DNA of 64,000 nt from Eublepharis macularius (GCF_028583425.1 NC_072801.1:64929766-64993765); one strand, 5' to 3'. Shown: positions 43,958 through 55,489, counted from the first letter of the stretch. Numbers and translations are program-made. Notes: generated by a model not told the origin, from the sequence alone.

Positions 43958-44752
43958 ATGTTGAAGAAAGAGTGGCAATCGGCAATAGAAAACCTGGATA
44001 AAAAACTTTTGGAGGTGATTAAAGAATTTAAAGACATGAAATTGGAGCTGATCAAAGAGGTTAAACAGACAGTAAAATCGGAGCTGTCAGAAGTAAAATC
44101 GGAGCTGTCAGAAGTGAAGAAAGGTATGGAAACAATACAAAGTGAATTACAAGGGACGCAGCAGAGAGTTAAAACAGTAGAAGGAGCGATGGAGAACTTA
44201 GCAGATACGCAACAAACAGAGATGAGGCTGATGAGGGGAAGGATGGCGGTTGCGGAAAGTAGACATATGGAGAAGCAGCTGAGATTTCGCGGCCTGCCGG
44301 AAGTGGAAGGAAAGACAGCGCAAGAGCAGATGACGGAGGTGTTAGCTGAATACCTGGGGAAGGAGGAGGAGGATGTTGTGGCTATCCTGGATGTGGCATA
44401 TCGTGTGAACTCGAGAATTGCAACCCAGAGGAAAGTACCAAGAGATGTGATTGTACAATTTACAACAAGAAATATGAAAGAGAAGATTGTGACTAAACAG
44501 TTTCAAGATCCATTGGAGATCGATGGCAAGACAATCATTATAATGAAGGAACTACCCAGATCAGTGTTACTAGATCGGAAAAAATATAAAGCGCTAATCC
44601 AGATGTTGAAGGACATGAAAATCAGGTACAGATGGGAGCTCCCAGAGGGTTTGTCCTTTGAATTTGGAGGTGCCAAAAAGCGTATCAGATCTGAGCGGGA
44701 GATGGAGCGATTTATAAGGGACAATGAAAAAGACTTACCAACAAGATTATGA
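43958..44752 (+). CDS. L1 ORF1 protein (RNA-binding chaperone)
   Basis: 264 aa, single frame. N-terminal coiled coil about 1-85, with repeated KSELSEVKSELSEVKKG heptads, as in the trimerising stalk of L1 ORF1p. RRM-like part from about 108 (KQLRFRGLPEVEGK) through PRDVIVQFTTRN (about 162-173). C-terminal domain about 200-264 (LPEGLSFEFGGAKKR region). The frame is open upstream to a TGA without another ATG, so this is the first usable start. The stop overlaps the ORF2 start as ATGA. Confidence 0.92.
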   Translation: MLKKEWQSAIENLDKKLLEVIKEFKDMKLELIKEVKQTVKSELSEVKSELSEVKKGMETIQSELQGTQQRVKTVEGAMENLADTQQTEMRLMRGRMAVAESRHMEKQLRFRGLPEVEGKTAQEQMTEVLAEYLGKEEEDVVAILDVAYRVNSRIATQRKVPRDVIVQFTTRNMKEKIVTKQFQDPLEIDGKTIIIMKELPRSVLLDRKKYKALIQMLKDMKIRYRWELPEGLSFEFGGAKKRIRSEREMERFIRDNEKDLPTRL

Positions 44753-47700
44753 ATATGGAGTGTAAAGTATTATCTTGGAATGTAAATGGACTAAATTCAC
44801 CGAATAAGAGAAAAAATATTTTTCACTGGCTACTAAAACAAAAATGTGAGATTGTTTGTTTGCAAGAGACTCATATTCGAAAACAGGATGTAAAATATTT
44901 AAAACTGGGGAAATTGGGCAAGGACTTTGTAGCGGCCTCAAGTAAGAAAAAAAGAGGAGTGGTGTTGTATGTAAAAGAGGAGCTACAACCAAAATTCATA
45001 ATGAAAGATGTGGAAGCCAGATTTGTAGCAGTGGAATGTACTTGGAACCTAAAGAGAGTGTTGGTAGTCGGAATTTACGCACCTAATGGTGCAAAAGAGA
45101 GCTTCTTTGAGGATTTGAGGAAGCATTTAGACGATCTTTCATATGATCAGATAATTCTTGCTGGAGACTTCAATGGAGTGACAGACTTGGAACTGGATAA
45201 AAAGACTACAATGGCACAAAAGAAAAGAGGACTATTACCAAAGCTCTTTTTTGAGCTGACTCAACAAGAGACTCTTGAAGATGTATGGAGGAGAGAACAT
45301 CCTAAAAGCAGACAGTTTACTTTTTATTCTGCAAGGCACTCCACATTATCAAGAATTGACATGATCTGGGCCTCAAAAGATTTGGCGTTATGGACTAAAG
45401 ATGTAGAAATAATGCCGATGGTAGGCTCAGATCATAACCCAATTATGTGGAAATTAGGGAAAAGGAGAAAAAGGAAAGCATGGAGAATAAATGAGGACTT
45501 GCTACAGGAAAAAGAGAATATGGAAATATTGAGAAGAGAGACAAAGTTTTTCATACAATACAACGTGAATAAAGAAGTACCAACTGATAAAGTTTGGGAT
45601 GCTTACAAGGCGGTTATAAGGGGCATACTAATGGACTTAAATGGTAGAGCAAGAAAGAAGAAAGAGGAGAAGAGACAAGAGATTGAGGAGAAAATAAAAG
45701 CTAAGGAAATACAGTTAAAAAAGAGACCAGGGAAAAAGAAATTATACCAGGAAATTAAAGTATTGCAAGAACAGCTAACAGCAATGAGTAATAAAGAATT
45801 GGAGTGGAATCTCAAAAGGCTGAACCAGAAAGCGTTTGAGGGTGCAAATAAACCTGGGAAGTACCTGGCATGGCAACTGAAGAAGAGAAGGGAAAAGAAA
45901 ACAATAAACAAAATTTGTGAAGATGACAAAACGTATTTGGAACAGACTACCATTAGTAGAGCCTTTTATAAATTCTACGCTAAACTGTACAACAAGAAAG
46001 AAGTAAATAAAGACTCAATAGCGTCATATCTGGAGAAAATGACGCTACCAGAAATCTCGGACGCTTGGAGAAGTAAATTGAATAGTGAAGTAACGGATGA
46101 GGAAATAAGTAAGGCAATACAATCTGCAAATCTAGGAAAGGCGCCAGGGCCAGATGGACTTACAGCTAAATTTTATAAGACTATGGCCAATGAGCTGGCA
46201 CCATTCCTAAAGGAGGTGATCAATGGAGTTCTAAGGGATCAAAGGATTCCAGACACTTGGTCTGAAGCGAACATATCATTGATCCCAAAAGAGGGCCAAG
46301 ATTTGACTAATGTGAAAAATTACAGACCTATATCGTTACTCAACAATGACTATAAAATTTTTGCGAAGATACTGGCGGAGAGAATGAAGGGGTGGCTTTC
46401 GGAAGTTATAGAGGAGGAGCAAGCAGGCTTTTTGCCAGACAGACAAATAAGAGACAATTTAAGGACAGTGATTGATGTTATTGAATATTATGATAAGCGT
46501 TGTGATAAAGAGGTTGGTTTCTTCTTTGTTGACGCTGAAAAGGCATTTGACAATTTAAACTGGGACTTTATGTTTGCCACTATGGAAAAGCTACAATTAG
46601 GAGAAAGATTCATCAGAGCAATTAAGGAAATCTACAAAGACCAGACTGCAGCAATTGTGGTGAACGATGAATTGACTAAGAAACTGATTATAAGTAAAGG
46701 AACAAGACAAGGTTGCCCGTTGTCTCCACTGTTGTTCATTTTAGTATTGGAGATCTTGATGATACAAATACGACAAGATGAGGAAATTCGAGGAATAAAA
46801 ATAAAGGACTATTCATACAAGGTCAGAGCATTTGCGGATGATATAATGTTAATCGTAGAGGACCCATTGGAGAACATGCCAAAAGTGATAGATAAGATCA
46901 AGGAGTTTGGAGACTTGGCAGGTTTCTATATCAACAAAAAGAAGTCAAAGATACTATGCAAAAATATGACTAAGCAGAAACAACAACTGTTAATGGAAAC
47001 AACGGACTGTGAAGTAACAAGTAAGGTGAAATATTTGGGAATTGAACTGACTGCAAAGAATATAGATTTATTCAAGAACAATTATGAAAAACTATGGATT
47101 CAGATTGAGAGAGACTTGATTAAATGGAATAGGCTTAATCTGTCATGGTTGGGTAGGATTGCAGCAGTTAAAATGAATGTGTTACCAAGAGTGATGTTTT
47201 TGCTACAGACAATACCAATCATCAGAGACTCTAAACAATTTGAAAAATGGCAGAGGAAAATATCAGACTTTGTATGGGCAGGCAAGAAGCCTCGAGTGAA
47301 AATGAAAGTTTTACAAGATGCAAAGGAAAGAGGCGGAATGCAACTGCCCAACCTGAAACTTTACCATGATGCAATCTGCCTAGTTTGGTTGAAAGAGTGG
47401 ATGACATTAAAGAACAAGAAACTATTAGCCCTAGAGGGATACAAAAAAATATTTGGATGGCACGCATACCTATGGCATGACAAAGTAAAGGTCAACTCGA
47501 TGTTCCTGCACCATTTTGTACGGAGAAGTCTATATACAATCTGGAAGAAGTACAGAATTTATCTACAAGAAGGAACTCCTTGGTGGGTGGTTCCATATGA
47601 GGTGATAGACCCGAGAGCTGTTGATAATGAACGACAATGTTTAACATATAAAGAAATAACTAAAGTAGAAGCATCTAAACTTAGAATAAAGACGCAAGAG

Positions 47701-48510
47701 GAACTATCACCTAATTACGATTGGTTCCAGTACAGACAGATCAGAGATTTGTATAACTCGGACTCTGTAAAAGGAGGTATACGAATAGTGAACTCGGAAC
47801 TAGAGCAGACCCTTCTTAAAGAGGATAAGAAAAGAATATCCAAGGTATACCAAGTATTGTTGAAATGGTATACTGAGGATGAGACAGTTAAAACACAAAT
47901 GGTGAAATGGGCTATAAATTTTAATAAAGAAATAACAATGGAGGCATGGGAATACTTGTGGAAGACTACAATGAAGACAACGACATGTACAAATATCAAA
48001 GAGAACATCTACAAAATGATCTATCGTTGGTACATGACACCAAAGAAGATTGCGCTAGGGAATTTGAACACTTCTAATAAATGCTGGAAATGTAGGAAGC
48101 ATGAGGGCTCCCTCTATCATATGTGGTGGTCGTGTGAGGTAGCCAGGCAGTACTGGGGGGTAATAATAAGAGAAATGAGTGAAATTTTACAATTTCAAAT
48201 TAATAAGAACCCAGAACTCCTGCTACTGAACTTGGGAATGGAGGGAATTCCAGCCCATCACAGGACGCTGATATTTTACATGACGGCAGCAGCTAGACTT
48301 TTGTATGCGCAAAAATGGAAAGTACAAGAAGTGCCAACTATCGAAGATTGGATCTACAAATTGCTGTACATGGCTGAAATGGACAAGATGACAAGAAAAT
48401 TGAGAAATCTGGACTCAGGGCAGTTTAACACAGATTGGGAGAAGCTGAAACAATATCTGGAGAAGAAATGGGAGGTGGGAGGAAAACTGTGGCAGTTTGA
48501 GAACTACTGA
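44749..48510 (+). CDS. L1 ORF2 protein (endonuclease / reverse transcriptase)
   Basis: 1253 aa, uninterrupted. APE-like endonuclease 1-235: Asn13, Glu40 in QETH, GDFN at 139-142, SDHNPI near 227. RT about 480-800, with GTRQGCPLSPLLF near 651 and active site FADD near 694. C-terminal Cys/His segment CWKCRKHEGSLYH near 1110. The protein nicks DNA and reverse transcribes its own RNA at the nick. All catalytic residues I can check are present, so this copy may be retrotransposition-competent. The start overlaps the ORF1 stop by 4 bases, suggesting termination-reinitiation. Confidence 0.95.
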   Translation: MNMECKVLSWNVNGLNSPNKRKNIFHWLLKQKCEIVCLQETHIRKQDVKYLKLGKLGKDFVAASSKKKRGVVLYVKEELQPKFIMKDVEARFVAVECTWNLKRVLVVGIYAPNGAKESFFEDLRKHLDDLSYDQIILAGDFNGVTDLELDKKTTMAQKKRGLLPKLFFELTQQETLEDVWRREHPKSRQFTFYSARHSTLSRIDMIWASKDLALWTKDVEIMPMVGSDHNPIMWKLGKRRKRKAWRINEDLLQEKENMEILRRETKFFIQYNVNKEVPTDKVWDAYKAVIRGILMDLNGRARKKKEEKRQEIEEKIKAKEIQLKKRPGKKKLYQEIKVLQEQLTAMSNKELEWNLKRLNQKAFEGANKPGKYLAWQLKKRREKKTINKICEDDKTYLEQTTISRAFYKFYAKLYNKKEVNKDSIASYLEKMTLPEISDAWRSKLNSEVTDEEISKAIQSANLGKAPGPDGLTAKFYKTMANELAPFLKEVINGVLRDQRIPDTWSEANISLIPKEGQDLTNVKNYRPISLLNNDYKIFAKILAERMKGWLSEVIEEEQAGFLPDRQIRDNLRTVIDVIEYYDKRCDKEVGFFFVDAEKAFDNLNWDFMFATMEKLQLGERFIRAIKEIYKDQTAAIVVNDELTKKLIISKGTRQGCPLSPLLFILVLEILMIQIRQDEEIRGIKIKDYSYKVRAFADDIMLIVEDPLENMPKVIDKIKEFGDLAGFYINKKKSKILCKNMTKQKQQLLMETTDCEVTSKVKYLGIELTAKNIDLFKNNYEKLWIQIERDLIKWNRLNLSWLGRIAAVKMNVLPRVMFLLQTIPIIRDSKQFEKWQRKISDFVWAGKKPRVKMKVLQDAKERGGMQLPNLKLYHDAICLVWLKEWMTLKNKKLLALEGYKKIFGWHAYLWHDKVKVNSMFLHHFVRRSLYTIWKKYRIYLQEGTPWWVVPYEVIDPRAVDNERQCLTYKEITKVEASKLRIKTQEELSPNYDWFQYRQIRDLYNSDSVKGGIRIVNSELEQTLLKEDKKRISKVYQVLLKWYTEDETVKTQMVKWAINFNKEITMEAWEYLWKTTMKTTTCTNIKENIYKMIYRWYMTPKKIALGNLNTSNKCWKCRKHEGSLYHMWWSCEVARQYWGVIIREMSEILQFQINKNPELLLLNLGMEGIPAHHRTLIFYMTAAARLLYAQKWKVQEVPTIEDWIYKLLYMAEMDKMTRKLRNLDSGQFNTDWEKLKQYLEKKWEVGGKLWQFENY

Positions 48511-48723
48511 AGTATAATAAAATGTAGAGGGGGGTGACTTTACCGGGGGGAGAAGAGATAAATGTGAATTTATAAGCAGTTAGATTAACAGATTGACATA
48601 TATATAGATATATATAGGTTAACAAATAGAATATTGATAGAAAATAATTAACTATAAGGATTAAATATAAGGATTGAGTAACCAACAATATTTTCTTTCT
48701 TTGATAAGATCTGTATAATGCAC

Positions 48724-51700
48724 CAAACGGGCAGCCCAATCCTAAGAAGGGCACGGAAAGTGAACAGGAACCGAACTAAGGCTTGCGAGGGCGCATCTAG
48801 CCCGTACGCCCGCGTAAGTGGCCTTCCGCCCGCGCTGGGACGTGGCGCTGGCCCGCCGGCGGGCCAGCACCGGTGCAAGCCACAGGCGCCCGGGCGGCGG
48901 CGCAGAAGTGGCGTAGAGCCCTACGCCGACGCAGGGGGGGGCGGGGAGCAAGGCGGGGTCAGAGTTAGTCCGCTCCCTAAGCTCCTCCAGAAGCGGGAAC
49001 GCCCACAGCGGCGCAAAAAAGCTACGCCACGGAAAAAGAAGGCGTAGCCCATAGGCGTCCATGGAACGGCGAAAAATCAGCCCCCTCTCTGAGCGCCTCG
49101 CCCCGCCCCTATGGCCCGAAGGAGCATAGGATGAGAACTATCCCGGGGACCAATCAGCGTGCGCGCCCGGCGTGGACGAGCCCCCCTCTCTGCACCCAAT
49201 CACCTGCGACCGCGCCCTACAAAACATCCGGCCAGCGCCGCCCAAACCCCCAGGTAAGTGAGCACTCGGCCGGAGGCTCTGCCCGTCTGCTGAGTGGCAT
49301 TGCCCCTTTGAAAACCGAAACGGGCTGAGGGCATTCACATTGGCAGGCGCAGAATGCACTCCGGGGACTTTGCGAAAAACTGGGGGAACTTCGCATAAAG
49401 GGGAAGAGGTGCAAATGTCTGCCTAACTCTCTTTCTACCGTGATAGAAAGAATGACTCCACAGCTAACTGATGCATGCTAGTTGCTTCTAACTAAGCACA
49501 AACAAACTAACCCTTCCGTGGCAGAAGGGAATGACACTTTGCAAATTAACCGCATGCTCTCCCGTTTCCTTGCAGGTGCCCTGACTCTGGCGCTCCCACC
49601 TGGTGATGACCGACGGAGCGCTGACAGGTAAGGAGGAGGTGGGGGGGCATTCCGCAGATTAGTGCAAACCGCCCATTCACCTGAACCCACCCGCTCACTT
49701 GCCGCTTTGGGTGAGGCCCAGCAGGGGTGGGGGGCAACCATGGCCGCCCCTGGCTGCCTCAGAGGCAGGCGCCTCGAAAACCACATGTGGCCAGGTGTTT
49801 GTTGTGACCAGCTCATTCTCTCCCTTAGAGGTAAAGGCTTGCCAAGGCCGAGTGCATCCTCACCAGACCGTCATGCATCAGCTGCTGCCCTCGACCATGT
49901 GCAACCCCCCCCCCGGATGGCGGAGTGTGGGGCTTGCCTTGCCAGTGGAATGAGGCAAAGCCCACACGTGTCTTTTTCCCCCACAGGCACGTCCAGGGCA
50001 TGGCTGCTCCCCCGCGCCCCGCCCTCCCCAAACATCTCTGACGGACGGTTGGCTGCAGCCCAGGAAGCACCGTCGCGCCGCGGCCTGCATCCCAGCCCCG
50101 CCCCTCCGAGCGGGAAGGAGGGCTGTGTGGAATGCTCCGGCTCCCTCGCCAGCCTAAACGCAAGCCCGCTCTTTCCAGTGCAATAAAACGAGATGTACAA
50201 CAACTGTTTTCTGTGTCTGCGAGTCTGACTTCGTCCTCCGCCCCTCCCCCAACACTCCCGTCACATCTCCCCACCTGCACATTGCCACAAATGTATCCGA
50301 CACACCCCGTCTTGCCTCCCCGCCCCCTCCCTCCCTCCTCCCCCCCTCCTCCTCTGTATTTGACCAGTGTCTGTACCACCCATCTGCCGAAGAGAACTTG
50401 ATTCTCAGAAGCCTGTGCCACAATAAAATTGGATAGTTGTAAAGGTGCTACGGGACCCTTTTTGAATTCGCTACCACAGGCTAACACGGCTAACCCCCCT
50501 GTATCTATGGCCAGGTAGAGGGTTGGGGCGGGGCATGTGAGCGGGGATCCCCGGTGGGGAGAGTAGCTGGCACACGATAAGCCAGGGAGAGGGTGGTGCG
50601 AGCTGCAGCTGCAAGGGGGCGGGAGATGGCAGGGCAAACGGTCCGCTCGCTGGAACCCTAGCCCCCACCAATGGAGAATCCAGGGTGGTGGCAGGTGGAT
50701 GCCATATCCCGGGCAGGAGGTCTCGCGCGCCTGGGGAGGGTCGCCCCCATCGCAGCCGCAGCCCCAGCAACACAGTCCCATGAGCGGCCGCCTCCCAGAG
50801 TGGGTCCAGCCCCTCGGGCGTCTGCAGCAGCCCCATTGGTCATTCCAACACCTTCCACCCCAGGGCGTCCTGCCTCGCATCCAATCCCGTGGAGCAGTTG
50901 CCAGCCTCCCACGCCAACAGGCCATGGTTGTTGGGAGGGGTGGGGTGTGCCTCTCAAGTCCGTGCCGAAGCCCTGCTCGGGCGGCTCGTCGCCATCCTCG
51001 ACCCTCCGGCCCCACCCGCTGCAGCAGCTCCACCCGCCCCAGAGGCACCCCTCCCTCGGGCCCAGTTGCGTGCGAGAGGCCGGGCCCGTGGACGGCCAAG
51101 GGGGTCCGGCCGCCGGCCTCGCCGGTGACCGCCGCTGCCGCCTTGGGGGTGGGGTGGGGTGTTTTGCTGCACAGACGGCTCTCCTACACGCCTCCCCTTC
51201 CTCACGTCTGCTGGGGGAGGTGGGATGATATAATAATAAAGGCTGATTTCTGTGCAATGGGTGTCTGTGTTCTTTGCCTTGGGATGGGGACGAGGGGGCA
51301 GGCCCGCTGTGTCTGCCTCTTGGTGGCGGCCTCAGGCCAGCCCTCCCCTTCGGCACCACTTGGGGGCTGTCCCCTGCTGCCAGAGACTGGCTGCTGCCCT
51401 GGATTCCTCATGGCAGGGCGCCTGCCAGTCCCATGCCAACCTCTCTGGACGCGGCCGCCAGGGACTTGGTGCTACATTGGGCAAACGGGGGAAAGGCTTC
51501 TCAGACTACGCCCACCCCTCTCCTTCCCGACTGCGAGCCCCGCCCGACACATGAGCCGAGGCAGTCTGCCAGCATGGGCGCGGTTTGCCTGCTGCTCTGG
51601 GGCCTGGCCGGGATCGCGTGCTGCCCATAGGCTGCGCCTTTCCTGGCCCCTCCCCCTGACGCTTGTCAGGAACAGCGCCCTTTGGCTGCGCCTGGCGGCG

Positions 51701-51872
51701 GCCGTGGATCAGACCCGCCCACAACACTTTCTGGTTCTCCAAAATTGCATCTCTGCGCCGCTGCGGGCGCCGCTGCGGCCACACTTTGCTGGCACAGGAT
51801 CCGGCCCGGCGGCGCCGCCACACCACCAGTGCAGCCGCGTCGGCGTTGGGGCCGGCCATAGGATTGCGCTGT
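48724..51872. mobile_element. GC-rich 3.1-kb element nested in the L1 3' UTR
   Basis: Sudden GC-rich, CpG-rich block inside A/T-rich L1 3' UTR. The ends are near-inverted repeats: cagcccaatccta (about 48731) and taggattgcgctg (to about 51872). The first ~450 bp resemble a CpG island. An AATAAA-type signal lies at about 51234-51240 (ataataaaggctgatttctg). No transposase recognised and no clean TSD found, so class and exact edges are uncertain. The long open frames on both strands are most likely composition artefacts. Confidence 0.6.
50190..50515 (+). mobile_element. PLE 3'-tail insertion inside the GC-rich element
   Basis: Matches the array PLE tail: tgccgaagagaacttgattctc, agaagcctgtgccacaataaaattgg, gtaaaggtgctacgggaccc, then ctaccacaggctaacacggctaacc. 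The hammerhead-like core is damaged (CTGCCGA). Confidence 0.75.
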
Positions 51873-52331
51873 GAATGTCTGAAGGTATAGATGAGTTAAA
51901 TTGATTGACTATGTGATGAGAGTTATATAGAATTATTATAAAAAGACAGAATGAGTAATATATAGAGAATAAGTCAAATTGTTTGATTTAAATGTGTAAG
52001 GTTTTTATGGTTTATGATATATAGAAATATTTAAAATTGGAAAATGGGATAAATTGTTTATCTAAGATGGAACAAAGACTTACAGTTTGGGTATATAATA
52101 AGAAAAATAGTTAAGGATGTACTGCTTAGCATAATGGAGAATATATATTTGTTTTAGATAGAGGAATTTAATAGAAGTAAGGGAAAAGGGACAAAGGGTT
52201 GGAAAACTGTTGGAAGTCAACAAAAGGGGGGGAAAGGGAGGGGGTTAGAAATGAAAAATTTGGGGAAAATTGAATGTAAATGAAAAAATAACGGATTCTA
52301 ACCCAATAAAATTTTTTTCAAAAAAACAAAA
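51873..52331 (+). other. Distal part of the L1 3' UTR
   Basis: A/T-rich sequence resuming L1 after the nested insert, with a purine run near 52224-52244 and the 3' end aacccaataaaatttttt. No coding capacity. Confidence 0.8.
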
Positions 52332-52439
52332 CAAAGTGGAGTGGAAAGTGCCGTCAAGTCATAGCTGACTTTTGGTGACCCCTGGTGGAGTTTCTTGGCA
52401 AGAGACTATCCAGCCAAAACTGGCCACTTATGCCATTGA

Positions 52440-52700
52440 TCACTCCAATTAGAAAATGCTTCAATGTATTTATTCAGCATTTTTTTCCTACAAGGAGCTC
52501 AGGGTAGCATACATAATTTTTCTGTCCTACATTTTACCGATGCAGCAGCCTTGTGAGGTAGGTTAGATGAAGAGAGAATGACTGGTTCAAGATCAGACAG
52601 TGAGTTTCATGGTACACAGGGAGTTGAATCTGGGTTTTCACAAACTTAGCTTGGTGCTTTAACCATTAGACAACACCATCTGTCTTTGAGAGAGGGTCGG
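52440..52700 (-). mobile_element. Old SINE
   Basis: Blocks caaggagctcagggtagc, cagccttgtgaggtaggtta, gactggttcaagatcag and cattagacaacacc follow the layout of old amniote tRNA SINEs read on the - strand. Degraded. Confidence 0.65.
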
Positions 52701-52832
52701 CCCCTGCTTAGATAGAACAGTATCATGGAGTATTGTGCCCTTATGGAAGATGTTAAAAGGGACCAGATGGGTTGGTTTTGCGGTCTGCAATGTCTACAAA
52801 CTAATGGCTGTCTTTTTATCATATTTTTTCAG

Positions 52833-53078
52833 AGGAACATTTTGTTGAGAGGCACCAACAAGAACTGATTCGCTGTGCTGTAGGGGTGAATGTTGTAGTA
52901 GAGTTTCTGGAGTTCAATGCTGTAATAACATTTCATCAAATGCGAGACATCAAAGGTACCGATCAAGAGCAAATGCAGAAACTGTATGAATTAATGCCAG
53001 CCTGGAGAACATCTGGAAAGGATCGGCTGCAAGAAATCTTAAAGAAAACAAACAGACGACTTATTGGGCAGCTTGCAG
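52833..53078 (+). CDS. CARD exon A, phase 1-1 (246 bp)
   Basis: Acceptor ttttttcag, donor gcag/gtaaatg, 81 open codons in phase 1 covering one whole CARD. It starts EHFVERHQQELI (helix 1), includes the conserved KLYELMPAWRTSGKDRL block (helices 4-5, with the usual Trp) and ends RRLIGQLA (helix 6). CARDs are six-helix death-fold modules that pair with other CARDs, e.g. NLRP1, CARD8, ASC and caspase-1. The HFV..H...LI start and the AW...KD.L motif are closest to the ASC/NLRP1 type. The gene cannot be named from one exon. Confidence 0.85.
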
Positions 53079-53739
53079 GTAAATGTAATGAAGTGGGACA
53101 TTATTTGGCTCTACATTCCTAGGTCATTGTTTCCTCAATCCTGACTGGAAAGAAGCTTTGGACCTACCCTGCTGCCAATTCCTCACCTCCCAATATGCAA
53201 TCTGGGTTGGTCCTGGAAAGGTTCAATAGCCCCCAAAGCACCAGCTAACATGCAGTGAGCACGTGAGATTTGTGATTTCCCCATACTATGCTTTTTAACA
53301 GTTACGCATGCCTTTGCTTTTTTTTTTTGAAATCGTTAGAGGTGAGAGAGTAGGCATTTTTCCTTGGATTTGGAGGTCCTTTTGTTTGACCAATGATTAA
53401 AAGACAAGACAGGAGATCACTGTGGATACTTCCATAGTTTATATAAGGGAACCAGAGAAATTCACAACAGCTAAAAGAAAACACAGTATAAAGCAAATAA
53501 ACAAGACAACAATATGCCTTGGGCTGCTTGCAATTCAATGGCTGGTTCATCCAAGGACACTGGCTCCAAGCCACAAGCTAAGAGCCAAAGGGCCAAAAGT
53601 CCTTTGTTTTACGCCTAAGGATTTCTGCTTCTCTGCCGGTGCCTGAGCTTTATAGTACCTGCAGGAAACCGAAGGCCGATTTAGCCCAGAAGGATCTCAG
53701 CTCCTGCTAGCTTTCTGCCATACATTTGTGTTTACTTTT
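53079..53739. other. Intron-like spacer
   Basis: No repeat or further exon recognised; short open frames only. Confidence 0.4.
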
Positions 53740-54200
53740 ATTATTTATTTACAAAATGTATACCCTGTCTTTTTGACCTGATTAGGGCCACCAATGCCAC
53801 TAACAGATTAAAAACATAATTAATAATATCTTAAAAGCCAATGAAACCAAACAAAAACACATAATTAAAACACTTAAAACTAGGCTAAAATACACATACA
53901 TAAAAACGATTAAAACATATGGGAGGTATGATGGATCATTGACAAAACCAGACAAAACAAAATACCTTCAAGTCGTGGTACTACGCCCTTTCTCAGGGTT
54001 GCCCTCCACCTAAATCTCAGAAGGCAAGGATACCTGGAGCAAGGCTTTGAAAGAGTTGCGTAGGTTCATAAGGGAGTAGACAGTCCTTCAGGAATGCTGG
54101 TCCAAAGCCATATAAGGCTTTTAAGGTCAAAATGAACATCTTTAATTGTGCCTGGAAACAGATTGAGAGCCCATGTAAATGGCCAACATTGAAGTGGTAT
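53740..54200 (-). pseudogene. L2/CR1-type LINE ORF2 C-terminal remnant
   Basis: On the - strand it encodes KALYGFGPAFLKDCLLPYEP, the conserved C-terminal block of L2/CR1-type reverse transcriptases, followed by 3' UTR-like A/T-rich sequence toward 53740. A related fragment is at 60350-60590. Confidence 0.7.
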
Positions 54201-54210
54201 GGTCCCTACT

Positions 54211-55000
54211 AGGGGTGTGCAAGGCAAAAATTTTCGGCTAAAGCCGAAAGCAGAAAGCCGAAAGAGGATTGTCTTTCGTAAAAGCCAAAAGCCGAAACAG
54301 CTGGCCGTTTCGGGTTTCGGCTTTCGGCTTACTTTCGGCTTTCGGCTTTCGGCTTTTTCAATGGGAAAATGCCTCCGGCGTCTTCCCAAACATCTGGGGG
54401 AGGCATTTTCCCACCGAATCAGCCCAAAATTGGTGGGGACCTTCCTCTAACCCCTCTCTACAAACCCCCCAAGTTTCAGACCGATTGGACTTTGGGGGGC
54501 CATGTTATGGCCCCCCAAAGCAGGTCCCCCTATCCTCCCATAAAGGAGCATCTTCTTCATTATTTCCTATGGGGAAAAAATGAAGAAGCAGGCTTCCTTT
54601 GCCAGGGGTGGCATTTTGCATGCAAAATGCCCCCTCACCCTCAGGGGCCCTTCTCCCACCCCTCCTCCCACCCCTCACCAAGGCTCAGCCTGCTCCCACT
54701 TGGGGGGGCTATTTCATGGCCTCCCCAAGTAGGTGCTCTAATCTCATTCTCTACCACTGACAGCTGGGGGAGGCTTGTCTTGCCAGGGGTGGCATTTTGC
54801 ATGCAAAATGCCCCCCAGCCCTCTGGGGCCCTTCTCCCACCCTTCCTCCCACCCCCCACCAAGGCTCAGACTGCTCCCACTTGGGGGGGGGCATTTCATG
54901 GCGTCCCCAAGTAGCTGCTCTAATCTCTCTACCACTGACAGCTGGGGGAGGCTTGTCTTGCCAGGGGTGGCATTTTGCATGGCCTCCCCAAGTAGGTGCT
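54211..55000. repeat. Repeat starting ctaggggtgtgca, with ccgaaag motifs and a ~182-bp minisatellite
   Basis: Begins with the same ctaggggtgtgcaa motif seen in each array unit at 23356, 29003 and 34651. 54235-54355 is a run of cggctttcgg/ccgaaagccg motifs that can fold back. From 54601 a ~182-bp unit repeats (54601, 54780, partial from 54962), each with ggggtggcattttgcatg and ctaccactgacagctggggg. Confidence 0.75.
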
Positions 55001-55489
55001 CTCAGCCCCCAAAGTCCACCCCCTACAGCCCCACACAAACCCAATTCCCCCCCAGCTGCCACACACAGACCCAAATCCCCACATTAGCCCCTCACAGACC
55101 AAAATCCACCCCCAGCAGCCCCACACCCATAACCCCAGGAACAGGCTGGCAAAGGCCAGCCCTCTCCCTTTGTTCCCTATGCTGGGAACTTCTAAACTCT
55201 CTTTCCCTGGGCAATTCTGCACAGCCCAGGGGTGCCACAATGGTGGGCACACTTCTGAGTGCCAGCTGGTCCCTGTGAAAGAGCACCTGAATCACAGACA
55301 CCCTCCCTCAAATTCCCCCACCACCTACAGAGATAGCTGGCCAGCCAGCCCCATTATTCCCTATGATGGGAACCAACTGCACAACAAAGAATAAAACAAG
55401 AACAACACAAAATAAAGTTTTAAAAAAATTATTTTCTCCCTTCCAAAGTACAAGTAGGCAAAGCATTATGACACATTACACCAGCAGTC

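Larger units (their letters stand above)
43048..52331 (+). mobile_element. Full-length L1 LINE carrying a nested element in its 3' UTR
   Basis: Flanked by the 19-bp TSD caaagtggagtggaaagtg (43029-43047 and 52332-52350). 5' UTR 43048-43957, beginning acttccggtttggg; ORF1 and ORF2 intact; A/T-rich 3' UTR split by a GC-rich insert (about 48724-51872); ends ataaaattttttt plus A-rich tail. Without the insert it is about 6.1 kb, a normal L1 size. Intact ORFs and an exact TSD indicate recent activity. Confidence 0.92.

Noticed and set aside
49825-51099. Long open frame of 424 codons on the - strand and 391 codons at 50699-51874 on +
   Set aside because: Both lie in the same GC-rich block, overlap on opposite strands, are low-complexity (Gly/Arg/Pro/Ser) and show no domain. 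Stop-poor composition explains them.
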